Part shown: positions 27,754 to 37,441 of the stretch, one piece after another
Layout of the letters: every line of letters begins with the position of its first letter
Position numbering within the stretch: the first letter of the stretch is position 1
From: Psychrobacter cibarius
GTDB lineage: Bacteria; Pseudomonadota; Gammaproteobacteria; Pseudomonadales; Moraxellaceae
Reading direction: 5' to 3'
Assembly (NCBI GenBank): GCA_030686115.1
Contig: CP131612.1
Span: 3,162,001 to 3,226,000, forward strand
DNA length: 64,000 nucleotides
The notes under the pieces: model-generated
The model's database searches: none
What the model saw: the letters and a program-made list of their open reading frames with translations, nothing else
What the model was told of the DNA's origin: nothing
Position numbers and translations under genes: made by a program

Positions 27754-29598
27754 CTACTCGTGCAATACTTTATAAACCGTTTTTGCAAGTACTGGCCCAA
27801 TACCTTGCACGCCTGCCAATTCTTGCTGCGATGCACCGAGCAATTGTTGCAATCCGCCAAAATGATTGAGTAAATCACGGCGGCGCTTTTCACCCAGCCC
27901 CGGAATCACCTCTAATACTGACGATGAACGGCGCTTATCACGCTTTTTACGATGCGCAGTGATCGCAAAACGATGTGCCTCATCGCGAATATGCATCAGT
28001 AAATGCAGCGCCTTGCTATCCATCGGTAAATCTAACGGCTCATGATCGATAAAATGCAGCACTTCAAGTCCAGCCTTACGTCCTTCGCCTTTTGCCACGC
28101 TAATCAGCAAAGTGTCACCAAGAATACCTAACTCGGTCAGCACTTCTTTAGCGATGCCAAGCTGCCCTTTACCACCATCAATCAGCAACAAATCAGGCAA
28201 TGGCTGCTTCTTATAACGCCGTGTCAGCACTTGCTTCATCGCCGCATAATCATCACCACCGACAATGTCATGAATCGCATATTGGCGATAATCACGGCGA
28301 CGCGAGCCACCTTGGTCAAAGACTACGCAGCTACCAATGGTCGCCTCGCCCATCGTATGGGAGATATCAAAACACTCTATGCGATCAATGGTTCTATCAG
28401 TGACGTCAGCTAAGACATCTTTTAAGGCACCAAAGCGCGCATGCAACTCTAAATAGTCGCCCAGCTTGGTTTTTAGCGCATTATTGGTATTGAGTTTGGC
28501 TAAATCTAACCATTCGGCACGGTGCTCACGGACACTAGTTTTTATAACGACTTTACTGCCAAAATGGCTCGCTAGCGCTTCACTGACCGCCACCTGATCC
28601 AGTAATTCATGACTCAACATGATTTCGGGTGGCAAGTCATCCGTCACCTGAAAATAAAATGAAGTAATAAATGCCGATAAATTATCAGCAAGTGGCTCGC
28701 TGCTATCAACATCAGGGAAGTAATTCTTACCGCCAAGCACGCGCCCGCCACGTACGGTCAAGACGTTGACACAAGTCATCCCTGCTTGACTGGCAATAGC
28801 AATCACATCCGCCTCGCCTTGCACAGTATAAACAGCTTGCTTGGCTTGTACTTCGCGCAGCATAGACAGCTGATCGCGATAAAACACTGCCTTTTCAAAG
28901 TCTAATTCTTCAGCAGAAGCTTCCATTTTTTCAATCAAAGCGCTATGAATATCGCTAGAGTCGCCTTTTAGGAAACGAATAGTATTATTGACGTCTTCCA
29001 TATATTCTTCAGGCGATACCAAGCCCACGCAAGGCGCACGGCAGCGCTTAATCTGATACTCAAGACAAGGACGCTTACGTTGCTTAAAAAAAGTATTGGT
29101 ACATTGGCGCATTTGAAACATTTTCTGCATCAGCACCAGTGTCTCTTTGGCGGCATGAGCAGAGGGGAAAGGACCGAAAAAGCGCCCTTTCTGGTGATTG
29201 CCTTTACCGCGACCATAAGCCAATCGCGGGTAAGGCTTATCCGCTGAAATAAACACATAAAGATAAGATTTGTCATCACGCAATAGCACGTTATAAGGCG
29301 GACGATATTCTTTAATCAAGTTTTGCTCGAGCAATAACGCTTCGGTCTCACTACGGGTAATAATGGTTTCAATATTATGTATCCGTGCCACTAGCGCCCG
29401 TGTTTTTGGATGGTCAATGGTTTTAGTAAAGTAGCTGTTCACACGGCTCTTGAGTGACTTGGCTTTACCGACATATAAGATATCGCCATTTTTACCCAGC
29501 ATTTTATAGACCCCTGGCAAATTTGGCAGGCGCTGAATTAAATGCTTAAGACGGGCTTTCTTGTCATCGATGGGACTCGATTCTGAGACATTGACCAT
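27754..29598 (-). CDS. uvrC: UvrABC system protein C
   Basis: Endonuclease that makes both incisions in nucleotide excision repair. The 614 residues show the GIY-YIG nuclease domain ([21 protein letters not shown]; about 28-60), four Cys in the middle region ([19 protein letters not shown]), the UVR motif that binds UvrB ([15 protein letters not shown] near 215), the RNase H-like domain ([13 protein letters not shown], about 395) and C-terminal helix-hairpin-helix repeats ([14 protein letters not shown]). Length equals E. coli UvrC (610). It is convergent with the folA transcript. Confidence 0.98.
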   Translation of the reverse strand: MVNVSESSPIDDKKARLKHLIQRLPNLPGVYKMLGKNGDILYVGKAKSLKSRVNSYFTKTIDHPKTRALVARIHNIETIITRSETEALLLEQNLIKEYRPPYNVLLRDDKSYLYVFISADKPYPRLAYGRGKGNHQKGRFFGPFPSAHAAKETLVLMQKMFQMRQCTNTFFKQRKRPCLEYQIKRCRAPCVGLVSPEEYMEDVNNTIRFLKGDSSDIHSALIEKMEASAEELDFEKAVFYRDQLSMLREVQAKQAVYTVQGEADVIAIASQAGMTCVNVLTVRGGRVLGGKNYFPDVDSSEPLADNLSAFITSFYFQVTDDLPPEIMLSHELLDQVAVSEALASHFGSKVVIKTSVREHRAEWLDLAKLNTNNALKTKLGDYLELHARFGALKDVLADVTDRTIDRIECFDISHTMGEATIGSCVVFDQGGSRRRDYRQYAIHDIVGGDDYAAMKQVLTRRYKKQPLPDLLLIDGGKGQLGIAKEVLTELGILGDTLLISVAKGEGRKAGLEVLHFIDHEPLDLPMDSKALHLLMHIRDEAHRFAITAHRKKRDKRRSSSVLEVIPGLGEKRRRDLLNHFGGLQQLLGASQQELAGVQGIGPVLAKTVYKVLHE

Positions 29599-29691
29599 AG
29601 AATTTATTGCTCTTAAAAGTCTTATAATACTGCTAGTTATGGGGCGGGAGTCATTGTTTTACAAGCCAATTATTATCATAGTATCACCCAT

Positions 29692-29715
29692 AAAAAAGCC
29701 AGCTTTCGCTGACTT
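29692..29715 (-). terminator. Terminator of the DUF3360-like gene
   Basis: On the minus strand AAGTCAGC-gaaa-GCTGGCTT (one G-U) with a GAAA tetraloop, followed by a T-run; it lies just after the stop codon of the gene at 29749-31275. Confidence 0.85.
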
Positions 29716-29748
29716 AGTTTGTTCTATTATCGCTTATTCAGCAACATA

Positions 29749-31275
29749 CTAATGACGGAAGTTAGCCATTAAAGCTGGGATGCCCGGTAGCATACCAACA
29801 ATAGCCATCACACCTGTCAACACCACAAACATAATACCCGGTATGATCCAGCGGCTCATTTTAGTTAAATTAGCACTGCGTTCTTTCGAGCCAATCAAGC
29901 CTAAGTTATCAAGCAACAACGTGAGTGACCAACCAAAGGCAGGATTTACAAGCGCTGAAGCAAACACTACGATTGCAGCAGACTGAGTCGTTTTTCCTTC
30001 GCGAGTCATCTCCATGCCAGCTTCAAGCAGTGGAATGAAAACACCAACGATCAATGCCACACACATCACTGGCTGCCAAATAGCCAAATCCATTGGATAG
30101 CCCCAAACCCCTGCGATAATACAGAACAATGCTGTCAATAAGGCACCGGCGGGAATCGGACGTTTGGCAATCGCTGCTGGGACAATATAAGTGCCCCACG
30201 ATGACGCAAAGTTAGCACCGCCCAATACAGAGCCGACGACCTGACGAAACGATGCGCTGGTCATTGTATCATCGATATCCATGAGTACCTTTTCAGTACG
30301 TTTAGGATAGCTGATTTTTTGAAAGACCTGATGGCCTAAAAAATCTGGTGACCACATCGCAACCGCCAAAATAGCAAACGGCAGTACGACAATAAAGCTT
30401 TCAACCGTCGGTAATCCTAGCATCCAACCGGTATTTTCACCCCACCAATACATCGGGTTCATATTCGGCAAGCCTGGTGCAGTTTTGAACTCAAATGGTG
30501 CACCCAATGCAAATGCAAGTCCGCCACCTAATACACAGCTTAGCGGAACCGCAAGCCAGCGTTTTTGCCAGTGCTCAAGTAATGCATATAGTAGGATAGT
30601 TGCCAGAATAATGAAGAAGGCAATATGCGACATGCCAATACCTTCTGCCCAAGCGAAGAGGTTTTTGACCTGTGAGGTGGTACCGATAAACCCTAAGTAA
30701 ATCAAGAGGCCACCGCACACGCCTTTACTGGTCAAGTTTGCCAGCAGACTCCCCCCTTTACTGATTGCCAATAGCAAGCCGAAGGCACCGATAAGTAAAC
30801 CAAAGGCCATTGGATGACCACCAGCGGCTACTACAATAGGAATAAGCGGAATAAGGGGGCCGTGAGTACCTGCAAGGTTGGCTGTCGGGAGTAGAAATCC
30901 TGAAAACAAGATGATAAAGAATGAAACGATTAATAGCTCATAACGAACGTTTTCTAAAACGAACGCATCGCCCAAACCAAGTGGACCTGCAAATGTTGCA
31001 GCAATAGCACCCACCATAACCACTTTACCAATCGTCGCCGCCATTGCAGGAATCGTATCTTCATACTCAAAGCGATAATCACGAAACGGCAAATTGGGAC
31101 GCCAGCGTTTTGGCTGCATGATTTGTAATTCATGATTTAGATAAGCGTCACGACTGTCAAAGCTTGCGCTTGGTTTGTGTAAATCAAGGTAGCTACCTGA
31201 TAGTTCGCTGTCGTAATTAGATGGATTTGATGACTGCTGATTAGACCCTGAAGAAGGGATCTGAGTGTTACTCAT
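29749..31275 (-). CDS. DUF3360-like multi-span membrane protein, probable transporter
   Basis: About 508 residues. A polar N-terminus of roughly 70 residues contains DLHKPSASF and LQIMQPKRWRPNLPFRDYRF, a segment I associate with the DUF3360 family of Vibrio-like permeases. It is followed by 11-13 hydrophobic spans with glycine-rich breaks (LPTANLAGTHGPLIPLIP; SKGGSLLANLTSKGVCGG) reminiscent of the NCS2/SulP transporter fold. The frame has a GTG one codon upstream; AAGGA six bases before the ATG at 31275 supports the later start. Substrate unknown. Family assignment is from memory of motif patterns and needs a profile search. Confidence 0.65.
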   Translation of the reverse strand: MSNTQIPSSGSNQQSSNPSNYDSELSGSYLDLHKPSASFDSRDAYLNHELQIMQPKRWRPNLPFRDYRFEYEDTIPAMAATIGKVVMVGAIAATFAGPLGLGDAFVLENVRYELLIVSFFIILFSGFLLPTANLAGTHGPLIPLIPIVVAAGGHPMAFGLLIGAFGLLLAISKGGSLLANLTSKGVCGGLLIYLGFIGTTSQVKNLFAWAEGIGMSHIAFFIILATILLYALLEHWQKRWLAVPLSCVLGGGLAFALGAPFEFKTAPGLPNMNPMYWWGENTGWMLGLPTVESFIVVLPFAILAVAMWSPDFLGHQVFQKISYPKRTEKVLMDIDDTMTSASFRQVVGSVLGGANFASSWGTYIVPAAIAKRPIPAGALLTALFCIIAGVWGYPMDLAIWQPVMCVALIVGVFIPLLEAGMEMTREGKTTQSAAIVVFASALVNPAFGWSLTLLLDNLGLIGSKERSANLTKMSRWIIPGIMFVVLTGVMAIVGMLPGIPALMANFRH

Positions 31276-31790
31276 CACATTTCCTTATGTCGACTGAGGC
31301 TTTATTTAACTGATAATTTGATAGTGAAATTTAATGTGACTAAAGCGTCCATTAAAAATTGCAAGCCATTGTATGACATAAGAACTCGAAATGCGAACTT
31401 AGAACCACTCAAAAAGTCCATACACTATTATAATATATAAATTAAAGTTTCCATTTAATGCAAAATTGAACTTAATAGAAAACCATGAGGAAAAAACACA
31501 CTTAATATAAACTTTAAATTAGAATAAATGACCTTTTTCTTAATAATTATCTGTATCTAGATATTTGTTATCACATAACTAAATATTAAAGATAGTTATA
31601 ATAAATAGTTTATTATAACTTTTAAGTAACTATAGAAAATCCATGTCAGTTACGCTTTAAGCCTAGCGGTTTTGATATTTTTTACTTATGATAAATGCCC
31701 TTTCGTGACTGCTCTTTGATAGAAGTACACTAAAAAATTTGATTCAAACGGTATCACTAAAAAATATAAAAGAAGCAATAGGACGAATTT
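31276..31790. other. Gene-free AT-rich divergent spacer
   Basis: Very AT-rich between the divergent DUF3360-like and DUF4442 genes. Apart from the perfect palindrome at 31594-31620 I see no ORF or RNA gene. Confidence 0.5.
31594..31620. repeat. Perfect AT-rich 12-bp inverted repeat
   Basis: AGTTATAATAAA-tag-TTTATTATAACT, followed by TTTTAAG. It contains TATAAT-like elements on both strands and may be an operator or a bidirectional promoter core in this divergent region. Confidence 0.55.
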
Positions 31791-32348
31791 ATGAGTTTGC
31801 TACCTACCAATTTTGAGACGCTAAAACGCAGAGCCAAACAAAGTATCATGCCGTTATTGACACCTCACCTACTGAAGCTGCGTATCAACACTTATGCACC
31901 GTACGTAGGCGCTGGTATCAGAATCGATCACCTCAATCTCGATCAAGGTTTGTGCGTGGTAAGTATGGGGCTAAATACGCTGAACAAAAACATCGTAGGC
32001 ACTCAGTTTGGCGGCAGCCTGTATTCGATGGTAGATCCATTCTATATGATAATGCTGATGCACCAACTGGGCAGCAGTTACGTAGTCTGGGACAAAAGCT
32101 CACATATTGAGTTTATTGCGCCTGGTAATAGCAAAGTCACTGCACGCCTAAAAATTCCTAGCAATGAAATCACCACGATTCAAGAATTAGCAAAAGAAGG
32201 CGAGCCGGTATTTCGGGAATACCAAGCAGATATCGTCGATGATCAACAAAAAGTTATCGCTACCGTCACTAAAACGCTCTATATACGCTTGCGTAAGTAC
32301 AGCAAATCTAAAGACCAAAATAGCCGTATCGAAAATTTCGATGGTTAG
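31791..32348 (+). CDS. DUF4442 hotdog-fold protein
   Basis: A 185-residue protein with the DUF4442 pattern: an N-terminal helix, then NTYAPYVGAGIRI, NTLNKNIVGTQFGGSLYSM and DPFYMIMLMHQLG, where the Gly-rich turn and long helix mark a hotdog thioesterase-like fold. The family is annotated as putative thioesterases; the substrate is unknown. It is monocistronic, with a strong bidirectional terminator after it. Confidence 0.8.
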   Translation: MSLLPTNFETLKRRAKQSIMPLLTPHLLKLRINTYAPYVGAGIRIDHLNLDQGLCVVSMGLNTLNKNIVGTQFGGSLYSMVDPFYMIMLMHQLGSSYVVWDKSSHIEFIAPGNSKVTARLKIPSNEITTIQELAKEGEPVFREYQADIVDDQQKVIATVTKTLYIRLRKYSKSKDQNSRIENFDG

Positions 32349-32436
32349 AACTTTAAGGGCAATTTTTAAAACGTTTCTCTAGATTTGTGATTTAAAGCAT
32401 ATTAATTAAAGCGCATTAATTAAAACGACAGAAACA

Positions 32437-32473
32437 AAAACCCCAATCTGGCATACGCACAGATTGGGGTTTT
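32437..32473. terminator. Bidirectional terminator DUF4442 / rplS
   Basis: AAAACCCCAATCTG and CAGATTGGGGTTTT form a perfect 14-pair stem with a 9-base loop and T-runs on both strands, between convergent transcripts. Confidence 0.92.
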
Positions 32474-32623
32474 GTCTTTTTTGGTACTACCCGCTTATTT
32501 ATATGATAAACCTATGAATAAGGGCTTGTATCTGGCTTTTCGCTATTGCCGAATCGCATAATAGACGGTTCAGCAATAAAGCGATATTAAGCACAATGCT
32601 TAAAAGCAGATACTGGATATAAT

Positions 32624-33016
32624 CTAAGCGTTAGCTTTTGGCTTAACAGCTTTAGGTGCACGCGGAGCAAGCTTTTCGCGAATACGTGCTGATTTACCAG
32701 AGCGCTCACGTAAGTAGTATAGTTTCGCACGGCGAACAGCACCACGGCGTTTCACTTCGATGCTGTCGATGATTGGTGAATGCAATTGGAATGCACGCTC
32801 AACGCCAACACCGCTTGAGATTTTACGTACGGTAAACGCTGAGTTTAAACCGCGGTTACGTTTAGCAATTACAACGCCTTCAAAAGCCTGTAAACGCTCA
32901 CGCTCACCTTCACGTACTTTTACTTGAACCACAACGGTATCGCCGGGTGCAAAGCTTGGGCGCTCAATCAATTGAGCATTTTCGATGACCTGAACCAATG
33001 GATGCTTGTTGCTCAT
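32624..33016 (-). CDS. rplS: 50S ribosomal protein L19
   Basis: Protein at the 30S-50S interface. The 130 residues include [43 protein letters not shown] and [13 protein letters not shown], the usual L19 core, with a basic C-terminal tail rich in Ala, Pro and Lys that extends beyond E. coli L19 (115). Last of rpsP-rimM-trmD-rplS. Confidence 0.98.
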   Translation of the reverse strand: MSNKHPLVQVIENAQLIERPSFAPGDTVVVQVKVREGERERLQAFEGVVIAKRNRGLNSAFTVRKISSGVGVERAFQLHSPIIDSIEVKRRGAVRRAKLYYLRERSGKSARIREKLAPRAPKAVKPKANA

Positions 33017-33198
33017 GAGAGTTATCTCCTCACATTAGATAATAGAGGCTTGACGCATATCACCTGTTTGTAATAATGGATCGTATCTTTTTAATGAGAC
33101 ACAACGTAAGTGGGTTATGACAAACGGCCATTATGCTATGACTCGTTTTGTTGTTGCTCAAAATTCTGTTGCTTAACTGTTTATCTTTTTAGCCGCTA

Positions 33199-33969
33199 TC
33201 AACGCTGTTTTTTATCTGCTTTCGCCAATGCTTTTAGCCACTTTGCTTGCTCTACCGTTGGCGTAAACGCTTGCCATAAGTCTGGACGACGCGCTTGCGT
33301 ACGTTCGACTTGCTGACTAAAGCGCCACTTCGCGATATTGGCATGGTGACCTGAAAGTAACACTTCAGGCACTGCCATACCCGCAAACTCATGCGGCTTA
33401 GTATAATGTGGACAATCAAGCAAGCCATCGACGAACGAGTCTTGCTCAGCTGACTTATCATCACCCATAATATCAGGCAGACGACGTATCACACTATCCA
33501 TTAGCACCATTGCTGGTAGCTCACCACCGGTAAGTACGTAATCACCAAGCGATATTTCCATGTCGACATATTGCGACAGTAGGCGCTCATCAATGCCTTC
33601 GTAACGACCACATAATATAATCATGCCGTCATACTCAGTCATATCGACCACGCTACTCTCACTCAGCGTCTGTCCTTGTGGCGACATATAAATCACCGGA
33701 CAGTGCGCTTTGTCGACACGGCAGCCGTGCTGACTTGCTCGCAGGCGCGCATCCTCAATCGCTTGGGATAATGGCTCAGCCATCATCACCATGCCAGGAC
33801 CGCCACCATACGGACGTTCATCAATACGGCGATAATTATCACTGGTAAAATCACGTGGATTAATGCATTCAATCGTCACTTGTTTCTGAGTGACTGCTCG
33901 ACCCGTGATTCCAAACTCACGAATCGTGGCAAACATCTCAGGGAAAATACTAATAACGGCAAAATACAT
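33199..33969 (-). CDS. trmD: tRNA (guanine-N1-)-methyltransferase
   Basis: Methylates G37 of tRNAs to prevent frameshifting. The 256 residues show the SPOUT knot motifs: [41 protein letters not shown], and the N-terminal FPEMF and YGGGPGM. The C-terminal domain [10 protein letters not shown] is also present. Third in the rpsP-rimM-trmD-rplS operon, with 182 bases to rplS, wider than usual but with no ORF. Confidence 0.98.
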   Translation of the reverse strand: MYFAVISIFPEMFATIREFGITGRAVTQKQVTIECINPRDFTSDNYRRIDERPYGGGPGMVMMAEPLSQAIEDARLRASQHGCRVDKAHCPVIYMSPQGQTLSESSVVDMTEYDGMIILCGRYEGIDERLLSQYVDMEISLGDYVLTGGELPAMVLMDSVIRRLPDIMGDDKSAEQDSFVDGLLDCPHYTKPHEFAGMAVPEVLLSGHHANIAKWRFSQQVERTQARRPDLWQAFTPTVEQAKWLKALAKADKKQR

Positions 33970-34056
33970 TAGGTATCTACTTGCGCAGTGGCTAATATTG
34001 GCTAAATAAATCGGTGTTATTACTGATAAAGCTTAACCGCAAAGTTAAAATTATTA

Positions 34057-34590
34057 TCAATAATCACTCGGCCATGCCACTAGCACTGTTTTTTCAGTCA
34101 AACTGACCTGTACTACAGTTTGCTTGTGCCATGGAATCAGGCGCTCATCGGCATCTAAGCTGTCTGAGTTTGCCGCAACCCGCATAATAGCGTGAGCGCC
34201 AGTCTCAAACATCTCAGTAATGTCGCCTAGATACTCATCCTGCTCATTTACAACGCGCAGGCTGACCAAATCCGACCAGTAATATTCGTCTTCAGCGGGT
34301 TCTGGCAAGATGTCTTGCTCGACCCAAAGAGTTACCCCGTTCATAGTCTCAGCAACATTACGATCAGGAATCTGCTCAAACTGAGCCACAATTCCTGTGC
34401 CTTGCTCACGCCAAGCCTTAACGGTTAAAGGTTTCATGCCGGTAGCAGTTTTCATCCACCAAGGTTTAATGTCAAATATCGCCGTACGATCATCTGTCTC
34501 ACTAAATACCCAAAGCCAACCTTTGATGCCATAAGGCTTTTTGAGCTGACCAATTTTCATAAGGGCACTAGCGTTTGGAGCAGAAGACAT
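34057..34590 (-). CDS. rimM: Ribosome maturation factor RimM
   Basis: Binds S19 and assists 30S head assembly. KIGQLKKPYGIKGWLWVFSETD is the N-terminal beta-barrel signature, and EYYWSDLVSLRVVN marks the junction to the PRC-barrel domain. The frame extends to a GTG at 34617; the ATG at 34590 with TTAGG upstream gives about 177 residues, close to E. coli RimM (182). Another Met at 34560 directly precedes the conserved core and cannot be excluded. Confidence 0.93.
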   Translation of the reverse strand: MSSAPNASALMKIGQLKKPYGIKGWLWVFSETDDRTAIFDIKPWWMKTATGMKPLTVKAWREQGTGIVAQFEQIPDRNVAETMNGVTLWVEQDILPEPAEDEYYWSDLVSLRVVNEQDEYLGDITEMFETGAHAIMRVAANSDSLDADERLIPWHKQTVVQVSLTEKTVLVAWPSDY

Positions 34591-34775
34591 AACGGCTAAC
34601 CTAACAATGATGAACACAGCGAAGATAAATAAAAAGCAATTAAAAACGATAAACGCAGTTAAAAGCGATAAACAGTTAATGGCGTACCTAGTTAGACCAG
34701 TTACGCTATGTTTTTTACTAAAGTCTATCGAGACTGCTTATAGACGAGCTATCAGCGTCTCAGTGACCACAAAAC

Positions 34776-35045
34776 TTAAGCAGTTGCTTCAGTTTGCGCG
34801 ACAGACTTGTTGAAAGCTTTTACCAATGAAGCAACGCGATCTGAAGGTTGTGCACCTTTTGCGATCCACGCATTGTACGCTTCCATATTTAGGCGTACTG
34901 CTTCTTCAGACTCTTTAGCGAGTGGGTTAAAAAAGCCGATGTTTTCAATATAGCGACCGTCACGCGCGCGGCGTTGATCAGCAACAACTACTTGATAAAA
35001 TGGGCGTTTCTTGGCACCGCCCCGTGCTAAACGAATAACAACCAT
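34776..35045 (-). CDS. rpsP: 30S ribosomal protein S16
   Basis: Small-subunit protein of 89 residues with [35 protein letters not shown] and [19 protein letters not shown], the complete S16 fold. First gene of the rpsP-rimM-trmD-rplS operon, with a promoter just upstream at about 35085-35113. Confidence 0.98.
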   Translation of the reverse strand: MVVIRLARGGAKKRPFYQVVVADQRRARDGRYIENIGFFNPLAKESEEAVRLNMEAYNAWIAKGAQPSDRVASLVKAFNKSVAQTEATA

Positions 35046-35084
35046 GTGAATTCTCTCTTTCGCAGGTATACCAAAAAGGGCATA

Positions 35085-35113
35085 ATTATATCACAGTCTT
35101 GATTTATTGAAAA
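35085..35113 (-). promoter_or_regulatory. Probable rpsP operon promoter
   Basis: On the minus strand a perfect -10 TATAAT (35090-35085) with TTTTCA (35113-35108) 17 bases upstream as a partial -35. Start near 35078, about 33 bases before the rpsP ATG. Confidence 0.55.
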
Positions 35114-35504
35114 CATAAACTGCACTTATTTAATTATTTATTAACAATAGCTTAAATGCCCATCGATGTAAAATACAATTGATCATCACCACTGATTTTT
35201 AACTGAAGATACTGCCTCTACATCATGTCCAAATGGCTCGTTGCTGTATTATTCGGTGCTATATTACTCAGTACTATATTAGTGCAAATTTGAGTATTCA
35301 ATTGTTGCCTACTGTTTTAAAGCCATCCGTGTCATTCATTGATTATGCTACTCTATGACATAGTCAGCGAGTGAATGATGCTATCGCTCAAGAATCACAA
35401 CTATTACGCTACTCATAAGTATGGCACGTTGTGTTTGAACGACATAAAAAAGCACCATTTTTACACTAAACTCAATAAAGCATCTTTTAATATGTTGGAT
35501 CCAT
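35114..35504. other. Divergent spacer rpsP / EnvZ-like kinase
   Basis: No ompR-like gene or remnant is visible here. A 22-codon hydrophobic ORF (35225-35293, MSKWLVAVLFGAILLSTIL...) could encode a tiny membrane peptide, but it lacks a Shine-Dalgarno, so I do not call it as a gene. Confidence 0.45.
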
Positions 35505-36983
35505 ATGACCACACCAAAATCGCAACCACGTCGCAAAGGGCGGTTCACGCGCTCTTACTCCAACACTTGGCTGACAACCTTGATGGTCTCTTTCATTGTT
35601 CTTATCAGTGTCAGCTTGTCGATTCTGTTTTTTTGGCGCAGTCTATATTTACCCGAGCTTAAAAACCATGCGCGTTACTTAACGAGCGAGCTGCAGTTGA
35701 TGAATAGTGTCAACAAAGACTGGAAAAATCGTCCTGAAGTACGCCAATGGATTTATCAACACTCGCATGTCGTGGTAGTGAATAACCCTAATGACTTTCC
35801 AGCAGTGTCTGATAAGGCCTTTGTCGGTGTCTTCACTGATGTATTACAACGCGAAATCGGTGCGCAATTGGGTCGACCTGTTGAGGTTTATTTTAAATTC
35901 AAACCGACACCGCAGCTTTGGGTGCAAGACAGCCGTGATGACAGCTTTTGGATTCGTGAACCCGTGGTTTATTATTCACAATATAGTCCAGCATTGTTGG
36001 TGCTGTTTCTCATTGGATTGCCTATTTTATCGCTGCTGACTATTATTCTACTGGCGCGGCAATTAAATCGTCCGCTACGATATTTGCAGCGTGCTGCGAC
36101 CAATTATATTCGGCTCAGTCATGCCACTACGTTGCCAACACAAAAAGGCCCTACGGAGATACGTCAGGTCAACATGGCATTCAATCGTCTATTCACGACG
36201 TTAAATCAAGCACAAAAAGAGCGTACGATTATGCTCGCTGGTATCTCGCATGATCTGCGAACGCCCTTAACTCGTATGCGTTTGACTGCTGAGATGCTAC
36301 CTGATGACTTTTTTCGAGAGGGATTAATTTATGATATTGAAGACATGGATGCCATTTTAGAGCAGTTTATCTCATTTATGAAAGATGGCTCCGATGAGCC
36401 AGTCAGCCTAACCAATTTGGATACCATCTTTAATGAGATTATGGTGCAATTTGCACCAATGGAGTTCATCTATCAATCAGAGTGTCACAAAGTGGTTCCT
36501 GTGCGCCCCATGTCTATCAAACGCCTTGTGATCAATCTGGTCAATAATGCCAAGCGTTATGGCAAACCGCCCATTTACCTATCAGCGACTGTTGTGCCAA
36601 CTTTTATAGAAACCATTGAAGAGGAAGATAGCGATGTCGTCAGTGAAAATGTCGTCAATAGAGAAGCGCAAGAACAATTGCTGATATGTGTGCGTGACTG
36701 TGGTGATGGCGTTGCAGAAGATCAGTTAGAACGTATTATGCAGCCTTTTGAGCGCGGAGAGACAGCACGTACCACACAAGGCAGTGGTTTAGGTCTAGCG
36801 ATTGTCGATCGTATTGCCAGATTGCATCATGGGACGGTAGAAGCCATTAATCATCCCGACGGAGGTTTACAAGTGTGTGTGCGTATTCCTCTGCTTTCCA
36901 AGGTTGCTGGAGATACAACCATGGCAAACGATACAGAAAAAATGCCTGTCTTTAATGACAAGACTTGGAACAAAGAAGACTGA
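35505..36983 (+). CDS. EnvZ-like sensor histidine kinase
   Basis: A 492-residue membrane kinase. A first membrane helix at about 25-47 and a second at about 160-185 (ALLVLFLIGLPILSLLTIILL) enclose a periplasmic domain. After HAMP comes the HisKA phospho-acceptor AGISHDLRTPLTRMRL, then the ATPase boxes NLVNNAKRYG (N), RDCGDGVAEDQL (G1), QPFERG (F) and GSGLGLAIVDRI (G2). This layout, including LARQLNRPLRYL, is EnvZ-like. EnvZ genes usually follow ompR; no regulator adjoins this one, so its partner must be encoded elsewhere or it uses another regulator. Confidence 0.85.
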   Translation: MTTPKSQPRRKGRFTRSYSNTWLTTLMVSFIVLISVSLSILFFWRSLYLPELKNHARYLTSELQLMNSVNKDWKNRPEVRQWIYQHSHVVVVNNPNDFPAVSDKAFVGVFTDVLQREIGAQLGRPVEVYFKFKPTPQLWVQDSRDDSFWIREPVVYYSQYSPALLVLFLIGLPILSLLTIILLARQLNRPLRYLQRAATNYIRLSHATTLPTQKGPTEIRQVNMAFNRLFTTLNQAQKERTIMLAGISHDLRTPLTRMRLTAEMLPDDFFREGLIYDIEDMDAILEQFISFMKDGSDEPVSLTNLDTIFNEIMVQFAPMEFIYQSECHKVVPVRPMSIKRLVINLVNNAKRYGKPPIYLSATVVPTFIETIEEEDSDVVSENVVNREAQEQLLICVRDCGDGVAEDQLERIMQPFERGETARTTQGSGLGLAIVDRIARLHHGTVEAINHPDGGLQVCVRIPLLSKVAGDTTMANDTEKMPVFNDKTWNKED

Positions 36984-37059
36984 TAGCAGTTGAATTGTTC
37001 ATCACTAAAGCTAATAAATGCTCAAAACAATTCGCTGCGACTATTTAGGTGTATCACAT

Positions 37060-37239
37060 CTAGTCTTTGTTTCCAATGATAGGTGGAATATATTTGGCGC
37101 TATTCGTAAACGCTAATGGCTGAGTAATATTTTCTTGCGCTGCTGTCAACGTTTGCGTCGTCGATGGCTGCTGCAAGAATAAATAGTAGCCCAACGTTAT
37201 TGCATTTAGTACCACCAAACCACCAAATAAATATGGCAT
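37060..37239 (-). CDS. Small single-span membrane protein (59 aa), unrecognised
   Basis: The protein begins MPYLFGGLVVLNAITLGYYL, one membrane helix starting at the N-terminus, then a polar tail of about 35 residues (QQPSTTQTLTAAQ... ending IIGNKD). A strong Shine-Dalgarno GGAGGG lies seven bases before the ATG, far better than chance. It is on the minus strand downstream of bfmS (gap about 200 bases), convergent with the EnvZ-like kinase gene. It could be a small regulator of a neighbouring sensor kinase, but that is inference from location only. I recognise no family. Confidence 0.65.
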   Translation of the reverse strand: MPYLFGGLVVLNAITLGYYLFLQQPSTTQTLTAAQENITQPLAFTNSAKYIPPIIGNKD

Positions 37240-37441
37240 TCTTTGCCCTCCTCTGATTTAAAGCTATCTTTAAACCGTTAATAATAAAAATTAACCGACA
37301 ATTCTATCTAAGGTGTGTATTCATTCTAAACATGAAATTGAGAACACTTCTTAGAAATTGAGCAAGTTTATTTGTCACACACTGCTTAATTGATGCCGCT
37401 ATTTTTATACTAAAAAATAACGACAATCCTGTGCAGTGGCA

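Noticed and set aside
35225..35293. 22-codon hydrophobic ORF upstream of the EnvZ-like kinase
   Set aside because: Plausible membrane peptide but no Shine-Dalgarno and too short to judge without conservation.
35375..35662. 95-codon ORF overlapping the EnvZ-like kinase start
   Set aside because: Overlaps the kinase in another frame, with no domain pattern or ribosome-binding site.
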